Source of the DNA: Alphaproteobacteria bacterium
GTDB taxonomy: Bacteria > Pseudomonadota > Alphaproteobacteria > UBA7887
Direction: 5' to 3'
Length of the DNA stretch: 15,412 nucleotides
Assembly (NCBI GenBank): GCA_028289725.1
Contig: JANQOH010000059.1
Coordinates: 1 to 15,412 of the forward strand
In this document: piece after piece, positions 7,349 to 14,255 of the stretch
Layout: the number at the start of each line of letters is the position of its first letter
How positions within the stretch are numbered: position 1 is the first letter of the stretch
Position numbers and translations under genes: made by a program
The notes under the pieces: model-generated
What the model saw: the letters and a program-made list of their open reading frames with translations, nothing else
Database searches by the model: none
Told to the model about the DNA's origin: nothing

Positions 7349-7371
7349 GCATGCCTAAGTCTTTAGGATGC
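7349..7371. promoter_or_regulatory. inverted repeat between the divergent GNAT gene and ubiD
   Basis: GCAT-G-CCTAA (7349-7358) and TTAGGATGC (7363-7371) pair over 9 bp with one bulged G and a GTCT loop; the core CCTAA-GTCT-TTAGG is perfect. The right arm's TAGGATGC (7364-7371) recurs as a direct repeat at 7409-7416, 45 bp further on (about four helical turns). The 126-bp gap otherwise shows no clear promoter, and ubiD has only a distant AGG as a possible ribosome site. An operator serving both genes is plausible, not shown. Confidence 0.4.
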
Positions 7372-7467
7372 TTATTGAAGCCCATGTGACAGCAATCCGC
7401 AAACGCCCTAGGATGCCCGCGCCGCCCATGCTCCGCGGACCCGCCACAGGCTTGGCTGCGCCGACTC

Positions 7468-8979
7468 ATGTCCTACCGCTCCTTGCGCGATTTCATTTCG
7501 AAATTGGAACAATCCGGCAAATTGGCGCGGGTGAGCGCGCCGGTCTCGCCTGAGCTCGAAATGACCGAGATTCAAACGCGCCTGCTCGCCGAAGGCGGCC
7601 CGGCCGTTCTTTTCGAGAACCCGGTGCGCGACAATGGCGACGTCTACGACATGCCGGTTTTGGTCAACTTGTTCGGCACGGTCGAACGCGTCGCGCTGGG
7701 CATGGGCCGGGCGCCCGATCAACTGCGCGTGGTGGGTGAGACACTGGCGTTCTTGCGGCAGCCGGAACCGCCCGGCGGGTGGCGCGAGGCGCTGGATATG
7801 GTGCCTTTGGCGAAGACCGTCATGGCGATGCGGCCCAAGACCGTGCGCAAGGCGCCGGTCCATGAGGTGGTGCTGACTGGCGACGACATCGACCTTGCCG
7901 CGCTGCCCATACAAACCTGTTGGCCCGGTGAGCCGGCGCCCCTCATTACTTGGCCGCTCGTCGTGACACAGGGCCCAAGCGACGCACGCGAAGACGCTTT
8001 CAATCTCGGCATCTATCGGATGCAAGTGACGGGGCGAAATCGCACGCTCATGCGCTGGCTCAAGCATCGGGGCGGCGCGCAACATCATGCCCGGTGGGTC
8101 GCGGAGAGGCGCGAACCGCTGCCAGCCGCCGTGGTCATCGGAGCCGACCCCGGAACGATTCTCGCCGCGGTAACGCCCGTGCCCGATACCTTATCCGAGT
8201 ATCAATTTGCCGGTTTGCTACGCGGCGAGCGCGTGGAACTCGTCGATTGCAAGACGGTGCCGCTGAAAGTCCCGGCCGAAGCCGAGATTGTGCTCGAGGG
8301 CCATGTCTCTCTGGACGATTATGGCGACGAAGGGCCGTATGGCGACCATACGGGTTACTACAACGCGGTCGAGCAGTTTCCGAGGTTCACGGTGACCGCC
8401 CTGACGCGCCGCAAGAATCCCATCTATCTCTCGACCTTCACCGGCCGCCCACCCGACGAACCGAGCATATTGGGCGAAGCCCTCAACGAACTGTTCGTTC
8501 CGTTGATTCGACAACAATTCCCAGAAGTCGTGGACTTTTGGCTGCCGCCCGAAGGGTGCAGTTACCGGATTGCCGTTGTGTCCATGCGCAAGGCTTATCC
8601 GGGTCATGCGAAGCGCATCATGATGGCCGTCTGGTCCTATTTGCGGCAGTTTCTCTATACAAAATTCGTCATCGTGGTCGACGACGATATCGATGCCCGT
8701 GACTGGAAGGACGTCATGTGGGCAATTTCCACGCGCATGGACCCGGCACGCGATATCACGGTGGTCGAACGCACGCCCATCGACTATCTGGACTTTGCGA
8801 GCCCTGAAGCTGGACTGGGCGGCAAGCTAGGTCTCGACGCGACCAACAAGATGCCGCCGGAAACCAAGCGTGACTGGGGGACAAAAATACGTATGTCCGA
8901 CGATATTATTGAGACGGTCACGCGCAAATGGGGCGATTACGGCCTGCCAGGGGATGGCCGGCCGATTTGGAAAAAGTAG
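7468..8979 (+). CDS. ubiD: UbiD-family decarboxylase (3-polyprenyl-4-hydroxybenzoate carboxy-lyase)
   Basis: Prenylated-FMN-dependent decarboxylase, acting after UbiA to remove the carboxylate of 3-polyprenyl-4-hydroxybenzoate. Its 503 residues are close to the E. coli protein. The N-terminal part has MSYRSLRDFISKLE. The cofactor domain has NLGIYRMQVTGRNRTLMRW (179-197) and KHRGGAQHH (199-207); the catalytic Glu-rich loop is DEGPYGDHTGYYN (287-299); the C-terminal domain carries VERTPIDYLDFASPEAGLG (433-451) and KLGLDATNK (453-461). It would need the prenyltransferase UbiX for its cofactor; ubiX is not in the window. The start is the ATG at 7468, before the family's typical N-terminus, but no Shine-Dalgarno is evident, so initiation may be leaderless or weak. 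The family also includes decarboxylases of other aromatics; ubiA about 2 kb away favours ubiquinone. Confidence 0.94.
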   Translation: MSYRSLRDFISKLEQSGKLARVSAPVSPELEMTEIQTRLLAEGGPAVLFENPVRDNGDVYDMPVLVNLFGTVERVALGMGRAPDQLRVVGETLAFLRQPEPPGGWREALDMVPLAKTVMAMRPKTVRKAPVHEVVLTGDDIDLAALPIQTCWPGEPAPLITWPLVVTQGPSDAREDAFNLGIYRMQVTGRNRTLMRWLKHRGGAQHHARWVAERREPLPAAVVIGADPGTILAAVTPVPDTLSEYQFAGLLRGERVELVDCKTVPLKVPAEAEIVLEGHVSLDDYGDEGPYGDHTGYYNAVEQFPRFTVTALTRRKNPIYLSTFTGRPPDEPSILGEALNELFVPLIRQQFPEVVDFWLPPEGCSYRIAVVSMRKAYPGHAKRIMMAVWSYLRQFLYTKFVIVVDDDIDARDWKDVMWAISTRMDPARDITVVERTPIDYLDFASPEAGLGGKLGLDATNKMPPETKRDWGTKIRMSDDIIETVTRKWGDYGLPGDGRPIWKK

Positions 8980-8980
8980 A

Positions 8981-8994
8981 GGGAGTCTGCTCCC
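8981..8994 (+). promoter_or_regulatory. Shine-Dalgarno hairpin at the TraB/GumN gene start
   Basis: GGGAG (8981-8985), loop TCTG and CTCCC (8990-8994) form a perfect 5-bp hairpin immediately before the ATG at 8995. The left arm is also the Shine-Dalgarno sequence, so folding would hide the ribosome site. It starts 2 bp after the ubiD stop. Ribosomes finishing ubiD would melt it, which could couple the two genes. Confidence 0.5.
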
Positions 8995-9957
8995 ATGATC
9001 ATTCTGAAATCGATCCGAATGCGCCCGGCAATTTGGCTGGCGCAGTCTTTTTTTGCTTTTCTTTTGGTTCTTGCCGCTTGGCCGGCGCAGGCGTCGGAGT
9101 TCCTGAACGGCGAAGGCGTGCTGTGGAAGATCGAGTCCGACAGGACCGCGCCGAGCCACGTATTCGGAACCATGCACAGCGACGATCCGCGCGTGCTCGA
9201 CATGCCGGACGCAGCAGACCTCGCTTTTGCCAATGCCGACCTGGTGGCACTGGAGGTACTGATCGCCGAGCCGGCCGCTCAGATGGAATTGGGCATGAAA
9301 TTGTCGCCGGTGACACTCATGACCGACGGACGCACGCTTGACGAACTGATCGGGCGAGAGCGCTCTGACGCGGTGGCGAAAGCGCTTGCGCCGCACGGTG
9401 TCCCCGGATTCGCCGCGCAGATGTTTCGACCATGGGTCGCCTATTTGATCCTGAGCGTCCCGCCGCCGCGGAAAGGCCCGAACGGTGAAGAACTTCCGAG
9501 GCTCGACGGTCAGCTCGAGCTCGATGCGCGCGCACAGGGCAAGCAATTGGCGGCGCTTGAAACCATCGACGAACAGGTCGCCTTGTTTCGTGGTTTCGAT
9601 GAGGAACAGGAGATCAGGCTGCTCAAGGAAATGGTCGATTTCGCCGAGGCGCAAGGTGGGATGCGAACTTATTTCGACGCGACGTTCGCGCGGGTCGTCG
9701 ATCTGTATGAGAATGGCGAGATCGGGAAGATCATCGAGATGACCGAGACGACCATGTCGGACAGCGACGCCGCGCTGCTCGCAAAAATGTTGGATCGGCT
9801 CCTCTATGATCGAAACGTGATCATGGTCGAACGCATGCAAAGTCTGATCGGCCGCGGAAACGCGTTCATAGCGATCGGCGCGGCCCATCTGCCTGGTGAA
9901 CGCGGCGTTATTAATTTGCTGGAGCAAGACGGGTATAAGGTCACCCGTGTTCACTAG
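8995..9957 (+). CDS. exported TraB/GumN-family protein
   Basis: A 320-residue protein with a signal peptide (basic start, hydrophobic 13-29, probable cleavage after AQA at 31-33), so periplasmic or outer-surface. The rest is a TraB/GumN domain, the fold shared with eukaryotic Tiki metalloproteases. Both GxxH motifs predicted to hold the active-site metal are intact: GTMH (58-61) and GAAH (295-298). The early conserved Glu is E87 (LVALEVLI) and the central ALETIDEQVALF is at 187-198. The C-terminal LPGERGVINLLEQDGYKV pattern (299-316) is typical. Start: ATG 8995 with GGGAG 9 bp upstream, 15 bp after ubiD, so they are probably cotranscribed. A perfect stem-loop follows 22 bp after its stop. The biological substrate is unknown; GumN itself lies in a xanthan cluster without a firm role. 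Confidence 0.92.
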   Translation: MIILKSIRMRPAIWLAQSFFAFLLVLAAWPAQASEFLNGEGVLWKIESDRTAPSHVFGTMHSDDPRVLDMPDAADLAFANADLVALEVLIAEPAAQMELGMKLSPVTLMTDGRTLDELIGRERSDAVAKALAPHGVPGFAAQMFRPWVAYLILSVPPPRKGPNGEELPRLDGQLELDARAQGKQLAALETIDEQVALFRGFDEEQEIRLLKEMVDFAEAQGGMRTYFDATFARVVDLYENGEIGKIIEMTETTMSDSDAALLAKMLDRLLYDRNVIMVERMQSLIGRGNAFIAIGAAHLPGERGVINLLEQDGYKVTRVH

Positions 9958-9979
9958 CCAAAGAGACTGACGAAGGCGC

Positions 9980-10011
9980 TTCGGCGCGGTGTTGGCAATC
10001 ACCGCGCCGAA
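9980..10011 (+). terminator. perfect 12-bp stem-loop between the TraB/GumN gene and tldE
   Basis: TTCGGCGCGGTG (9980-9991) pairs without mismatch with CACCGCGCCGAA (10000-10011) around an 8-base loop, 22 bp after the TraB/GumN stop. It is followed by A-CCCC and not by a T-run, so it is not a textbook intrinsic terminator. Its place at the end of the ubiD unit and before tldE still makes transcription termination or 3'-end protection the simplest reading. Confidence 0.6.
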
Positions 10012-10042
10012 ACCCCATCGCAATATTCGCGGCAAAGTCCTA

Positions 10043-10048
10043 TATATT
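10043..10048 (+). promoter_or_regulatory. possible -10 box for the tldE unit
   Basis: TATATT (within TATATATTGG) lies 54 bp before the tldE start and just downstream of the stem-loop, where a promoter for the tldE-cysQ-ABC unit would be expected. It matches five of six -10 consensus bases. No recognisable -35 lies 16-18 bp upstream (GCAATA at 17 bp), so the call is weak. Confidence 0.3.
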
Positions 10049-10101
10049 GGCGGTTCTCAAGCCGCTGATACGTTCCCATTCGACTCACTGGAAGGACTTC
10101 G

Positions 10102-11445
10102 ATGCCCGAAAACGGTTCCGATCTCGATCGCCTGGACAGTCTGATTGCGAAAGCCCGCGCGGCTGGGGCCGACGCGGTGGATGCCATGATGGTTCGATCC
10201 GCGTCGCTCGACGCCTCCTGGCGTATGGGCAAGAACGAGGGCGTGGAGCGCTCCGAGGCAAGCGATCTCGGCCTGCGGGTGCTGGTTGGCAAACGCCAGG
10301 CCGTGGTCTCGAGCACGGACCCGAGCGACAATGCCGCCGACGAGATGGTCGAACGGGTGATGGCGATGGCGCGCGCCGTGCCGGAAGATCCCTTTTGCGG
10401 TCTCGCCGACTCCAACCGGCTCGCCAAGGAAATCCCAGACCTCAACCTTGCCGCGGACGATGAGCCGGGATCGGACACGCTGCTTGAATTCGCGTCCGAA
10501 GCGGAAGACGCGGCGCGCGGCGTGAGCGGCGTTACCAACACCGAAGGCGCCGAGGCGAGTTGGGGCAAGACGTCCGTTGCGCTCGCAAACTCCGATGGTT
10601 TCGCGGGCGCCTATTCGGGAACACGTTTTGGCGTCGTCGCCTCGGTCGTCGCCGGGCACGATACAGGAATGGAGCGCGACTACGACTATCACAGCACCCG
10701 ACATCTTGAGGATCTCGAAGCCCCGGCCGATGTCGGTCGCCGCGCTGGGGAGCGCGCCGTAAAGCGCTTGAACCCCCGTAAGCAGAAGAGCGGGCAGGTC
10801 CCCGTGGTGTTCGATCCACGTGTCTCCGGTGGTTTCCTGCGCCTGCTCGCCATGTCGATATCGGGCAGTGCGATCGTTCGTGGCACCAGTTTCTTGCAGG
10901 ACAAGATGGGCGAGAAACTTTTCGCGGACGGCATTAACATCGTCGACGACCCGCTGCGTGAACGCGGACTCTCCTCACGGCCATTTGATGGCGAGGCAGT
11001 CGCGTGCGAACGTCACACGGTGATCGACAACGGTCGATTGGCGACTTGGATCTTGGATTCGCGCTCGGCCCGGCAGCTCGAATTGTCGACGACCGGCAAT
11101 GCCGCGCGCGGGCCGTCGTCCCCGCCCTCGCCCTCACCCAGCAATTTCTATATGGAGGCCGGTCCGGACACGCCGGAGCAAATGATCGGGGCCATCGACT
11201 CGGGGTTCTACGTGACCGAGATGATGGGCATGAGTTTCAACAGCACCACCGGCGACTATAGTCGCGGCGCCGCCGGATTTTGGATCGAGAACGGCGAACT
11301 CACCTATCCGGTCAGCGAAATGACCGTCGCGGGCAACCTGTTAGACATGTTTCCGCGCATGACGCCAGCTAGCAATCTGGAATTCCGATACGGCCTTGAC
11401 GCACCCACGCTGCGCGTTGATGGCATGACAGTGGCGGGTTTGTGA
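10102..11445 (+). CDS. tldE: TldE/PmbA, non-catalytic partner subunit of the TldD peptidase
   Basis: Subunit of the TldD/TldE heterodimer. It shares the TldD fold but lacks the zinc motif: the equivalent helix region (VFDPRVSGGFLRLLAMSISG, about 236-255) has no HExxxH, as expected for TldE. At 447 residues it is full length. Recognisable segments are GTSFLQDKMGEKLF (261-274), the Pro/Ser-rich GPSSPPSPSPSNFY (337-350), which corresponds to a conserved loop, and GDYSRGAAGFWIENGE (384-399) with TYPVSEMTVAGNL after it. The ATG at 10102 has a strong GGAAGGA at 10090-10096. The stop TGA (11443-11445) overlaps the cysQ GTG start in GTGA. tldD is far away at 1-1154, so dosage matching of the subunits does not rely on one operon. 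Confidence 0.96.
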   Translation: MPENGSDLDRLDSLIAKARAAGADAVDAMMVRSASLDASWRMGKNEGVERSEASDLGLRVLVGKRQAVVSSTDPSDNAADEMVERVMAMARAVPEDPFCGLADSNRLAKEIPDLNLAADDEPGSDTLLEFASEAEDAARGVSGVTNTEGAEASWGKTSVALANSDGFAGAYSGTRFGVVASVVAGHDTGMERDYDYHSTRHLEDLEAPADVGRRAGERAVKRLNPRKQKSGQVPVVFDPRVSGGFLRLLAMSISGSAIVRGTSFLQDKMGEKLFADGINIVDDPLRERGLSSRPFDGEAVACERHTVIDNGRLATWILDSRSARQLELSTTGNAARGPSSPPSPSPSNFYMEAGPDTPEQMIGAIDSGFYVTEMMGMSFNSTTGDYSRGAAGFWIENGELTYPVSEMTVAGNLLDMFPRMTPASNLEFRYGLDAPTLRVDGMTVAGL

Positions 11446-12257
11446 TTTCGGACGACGCGGAGCCTTATCAAACTTCCGCCGTCATCGCCGACGACCACGC
11501 GCTTTTGTGCGACGCCGTGCGCGAGGCGAGCGCAATCGCCCTCGATTTCGCAGATCGCGGTTTTGACGTGCGAGAGAAAAATCCCGGCGATCCCGTGACA
11601 GAGGCCGACCTTGCCGTCGATGCGGCGCTTAAAGAGCGCTTGATGGGCCAGCGACCACACTATGGCTGGCTGTCCGAAGAAAGCGAGGCGGGATCAGATC
11701 GCCTCAAGGCGCCACGAACGTGGGTGATTGACCCGATCGACGGCACCAAGGGGTTCGTCGAGGGCAATCACGAATGGGTCGTATCGGCGGCGCTGGTCGA
11801 GAATGGCCGCCCGGTCGCCGCCGTTATTGCCAACCCCCGTACAGAACAATTCGTCGAAGCCTTCAAAGGCGGCGGCACGCGCCTCAATGGCCGGGTCGTG
11901 CGTGTCACGGCCCAATCCGCGTTGAATGGCGCCAAACTCGGTTCAAGCCGCAACGAGCAACGCCGCCAATTGTGGCAGCACCTGTTTCCCGACGCCGCAA
12001 TCGAAGTGGTCGACGCGATCGCTTACAAGATTGCTTTGGTCGCCATTGGGGCCCTCGACGGCACAATCGCACTACGTCCAAAGAGTGATTGGGACATCGC
12101 CGCCGGCGACCTTCTGGTCACCGAAGCGGGCGGCGTGATGACCGACGCCGACGGCGAGACCATGATCTACAACCGGCCGGAGATCCGAAAACCCAACCTG
12201 GTTGCAGCGGGCCAGGATATTTTTCCGGCTTTGCGAGCGGCCCTGAGCCAGCGATAA
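11442..12257 (+). CDS. cysQ: inositol-phosphatase-family protein, probable 3'(2'),5'-bisphosphate nucleotidase
   Basis: Mg-dependent, lithium-sensitive-type phosphatase of the FIG/IMPase superfamily. CysQ members convert PAP to AMP, clearing a toxic by-product of sulfate assimilation. In 271 residues the metal-site motifs are complete: WLSEESE (76-82) with E79/E80, WVIDPIDGTKGF (94-105) with D97 and D100, and SDWDIAAGDLLVTEAGG (215-231) with D218. It starts at GTG 11442, sharing GTGA with the tldE stop, so translation is probably coupled. Its stop TAA (12255-12257) shares an A with an ATG that opens a 12-codon reading frame towards the ABC transporter. Inositol-1-phosphatase or another sugar phosphatase cannot be excluded, but the short DGTKGF loop and the tldE neighbour fit alphaproteobacterial CysQ. 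Confidence 0.88.
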   Translation: MISDDAEPYQTSAVIADDHALLCDAVREASAIALDFADRGFDVREKNPGDPVTEADLAVDAALKERLMGQRPHYGWLSEESEAGSDRLKAPRTWVIDPIDGTKGFVEGNHEWVVSAALVENGRPVAAVIANPRTEQFVEAFKGGGTRLNGRVVRVTAQSALNGAKLGSSRNEQRRQLWQHLFPDAAIEVVDAIAYKIALVAIGALDGTIALRPKSDWDIAAGDLLVTEAGGVMTDADGETMIYNRPEIRKPNLVAAGQDIFPALRAALSQR

Positions 12258-12295
12258 TGCACCGACGTGCCGAAAGCAGACGGCCGCGAATTTGA
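12257..12295 (+). CDS. putative 12-codon Arg-rich linker ORF between cysQ and the ABC transporter
   Basis: The gap between cysQ and the ABC transporter is spanned exactly by ATG...TGA encoding MHRRAESRRPRI. Its ATG overlaps the cysQ stop (TAATG, 12255-12259), and its TGA overlaps the TTG start of the transporter (TTGA, 12292-12295). Five of 12 residues are Arg. No ribosome site of its own is visible, so it could only be read by reinitiating ribosomes. It may be a translated leader passing ribosomes on, or a coincidence in a 34-bp gap. Not recognised as any known peptide. Confidence 0.3.
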   Translation: MHRRAESRRPRI

Positions 12296-14115
12296 CTGAA
12301 TCGCTGCAAAGCCAATCACGCAAAGCGGATCCGACGGGCGATCCGCGCGCATCGACCGGCGCACTTGTTCGACGCTTGGTGGGCGGATATCTCGAGCCTT
12401 ATCGTTACCGGTTGGGCGCGGCCATCGCGTGCATGGTCGTGGCGGCAACCGCGCAACCAGCGCTTGCCTGGCTAATGGAACCGGTGGTCAGCGACATTTT
12501 CCTGGCCAAAGACGAAACCATGCTTGTGCCGATCGCATTGGCCGTTGTTGCCGTGATGGTTGGCGGCGGGCTCGCCAATTTTGGCCAAGCCGTGCTTATG
12601 AACTGGGTTGGCCTGCGCATCGTTGCCGACCTTCAGCGGCAGGTGTTTGCGCACGTTATCTCGCTTGATCTCGCCTATTTTCACCGGACGCCAACCGGCC
12701 GGTTGATCGCGAACTTGACCAACGATGCGAATTTGGTCCGCCAAGCGACGTCGCAAACATTGACTGGCATGGTCAAAGAGTCTCTGACCGTCGTGTTTCT
12801 GGTCGCGCTGATGTTCTATCAGGATTGGGGCCTCGCGCTGATCGTGTTTTTCGTGTTCCCACTGGCCTATTGGCCGATTAGCCGGCTCGGCCGGCGCATG
12901 CGCAAAGTCGTCGTCAACGCACAGACTGAAATCGCGGAATTCTCGTCCCTCATCAACGAGACATTCCAAGGGGCTCGCCATGTCAAGGCGTACGGCATGG
13001 AACAATACGAAACGACGCGCGCCTGGTCGGTGATAGAACGTCTGTTCCGCCTGTACATGAAGACCGCGATGACGCGCGGCGTCTTATCGCCAATCATGGA
13101 GGCGCTCGGCGGGCTCGCGATCGCTCTTGTGATCTTCTATGGCGGCCGCCAAGTGATTGACGGCGGCATGGAAGCGGGCGCGTTCTTTACTTTTGTGACC
13201 GCTCTCGCCTTTGCCTATCGCCCGCTCAAAAGCGTCGCCAACCTAAACACCGTGTTGCAGGAAGGCTTGGCGGCGGCGCAACGCGTTTTCACTGTTGTTG
13301 ATGAGCGACCCCAGATCACTGAACGCGCCGACGCCAAACCGCTGGCGGTTACGGATGGCGCGATTGCGTTCGACGACGTGCATTTTTCCTATGGCACGGA
13401 TGTCGCCGCGATCACTGGTATCTCCCTCTCTGTCGCCGGCGGGCAGACAGTCGCGCTCGTCGGCCCATCAGGTGCCGGGAAATCCACTTTGCTCAATTTG
13501 ATCGCCCGTTTCTTCGACGTCGATAAAGGGCGCGTTTGCATCGACGGGCAAGATGTACAAGGCCTGCAATTGAGCTCGCTTCGAGATGCCCTCGCATTGG
13601 TTAGCCAGGAAATTACTTTGTTCAACGATACGGTCCGCGCCAATATCGCTTATGGCGCGACGGATGGTGTCGCCGAAGACGAAGCCATCTTTCGCGTGGC
13701 GAAAGCCGCCGCCGCCGATGAGTTTATTCGCAACTTGCCGCAGGGTTATGACACGGTGGTCGGCGAGCGTGGCGTCAAATTGTCCGGCGGACAGCGCCAG
13801 CGTATCGCCATCGCACGCGCCATGTTGAAGGACGCGCCGATACTTCTGCTCGATGAAGCAACCGCTTCGTTGGATACAGAATCTGAACGCCAAGTGCAGG
13901 CCGCGCTCGACCGCCTCAAGAGCGGGCGAACCACCTTGGTCATCGCGCATCGGCTTTCCACGGTCCGAAATGCGGATTTGATCTACGTCATCGACCAGGG
14001 TCGCGTGATCGAAAAAGGGCGTCATGATGATCTGTACGCAGCGGATGGCCTTTATACGCGGCTGTACAATTTGCAATTCAGCGATGATCGCGACTCAGCT
14101 GACGCGGCGGAATAG
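12292..14115 (+). CDS. msbA: MsbA-like ABC exporter, fused membrane and ATPase domains
   Basis: Half-size type IV ABC exporter, 607 residues, working as a homodimer in the inner membrane; by context it probably flips lipid A-core. The membrane domain has about six hydrophobic helices (about 40-60, 80-103, 160-177, 180-197, 265-287, 293-312). The ATPase domain has Walker A GPSGAGKST (391-399), Q-loop Gln439 (VSQEITLFND), signature LSGGQRQR (497-504), Walker B ILLLDE (517-522), D-loop SLD (526-528) and H-loop His553. All are intact. The start is called as TTG 12292, because no in-frame ATG occurs before the first transmembrane helix; no good Shine-Dalgarno precedes it, suggesting reinitiation from upstream. 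waaA follows 140 bp later. Other lipid or drug exporters of this class look the same, so the fold is certain and the substrate only likely. Confidence 0.88.
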   Translation: MTESLQSQSRKADPTGDPRASTGALVRRLVGGYLEPYRYRLGAAIACMVVAATAQPALAWLMEPVVSDIFLAKDETMLVPIALAVVAVMVGGGLANFGQAVLMNWVGLRIVADLQRQVFAHVISLDLAYFHRTPTGRLIANLTNDANLVRQATSQTLTGMVKESLTVVFLVALMFYQDWGLALIVFFVFPLAYWPISRLGRRMRKVVVNAQTEIAEFSSLINETFQGARHVKAYGMEQYETTRAWSVIERLFRLYMKTAMTRGVLSPIMEALGGLAIALVIFYGGRQVIDGGMEAGAFFTFVTALAFAYRPLKSVANLNTVLQEGLAAAQRVFTVVDERPQITERADAKPLAVTDGAIAFDDVHFSYGTDVAAITGISLSVAGGQTVALVGPSGAGKSTLLNLIARFFDVDKGRVCIDGQDVQGLQLSSLRDALALVSQEITLFNDTVRANIAYGATDGVAEDEAIFRVAKAAAADEFIRNLPQGYDTVVGERGVKLSGGQRQRIAIARAMLKDAPILLLDEATASLDTESERQVQAALDRLKSGRTTLVIAHRLSTVRNADLIYVIDQGRVIEKGRHDDLYAADGLYTRLYNLQFSDDRDSADAAE

Positions 14116-14168
14116 GTGTGTGGCTTGCTAGGCCGATTGACGGTGTCCGGCGCGCCCTTCGATCGTCT

Positions 14169-14205
14169 GACCGGTTATCGGTCGTAAACAGAAAACGCCT
14201 ATAAT
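14169..14205 (+). promoter_or_regulatory. probable waaA promoter: consensus -10 with a dyad at the -35 position
   Basis: TATAAT (14200-14205) is a perfect -10 box, 50 bp before the waaA ATG. No TTGACA-like box sits at the right distance. Instead the inverted repeat GACCG-GTTAT-CGGTC (14169-14183) occupies that place, as an activator or repressor site might. The 140 bp between the transporter and waaA contain no other gene that I can see. Confidence 0.45.
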
Positions 14206-14255
14206 GACGCCAGCAACGCGCCCTGGGGCAAGCGACGCCGTGAATATCTGAACGC

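Noticed and set aside
8827..10035. 402-codon open frame on the minus strand, antisense to the TraB/GumN gene
   Set aside because: It is a shadow of GC-rich codon use. The plus-strand frame has a signal peptide and clear family motifs; the antisense product has no recognisable domain.
10057..10704. 215-codon minus-strand frame antisense to tldE
   Set aside because: Shadow frame; tldE has a strong ribosome site and full family conservation.
14133..14165. TTGACG (14137-14142) as a -35 box of a waaA promoter
   Set aside because: The sequence 17 bp downstream is CGATCG, not a -10 box, and the good TATAAT at 14200 is too far away.
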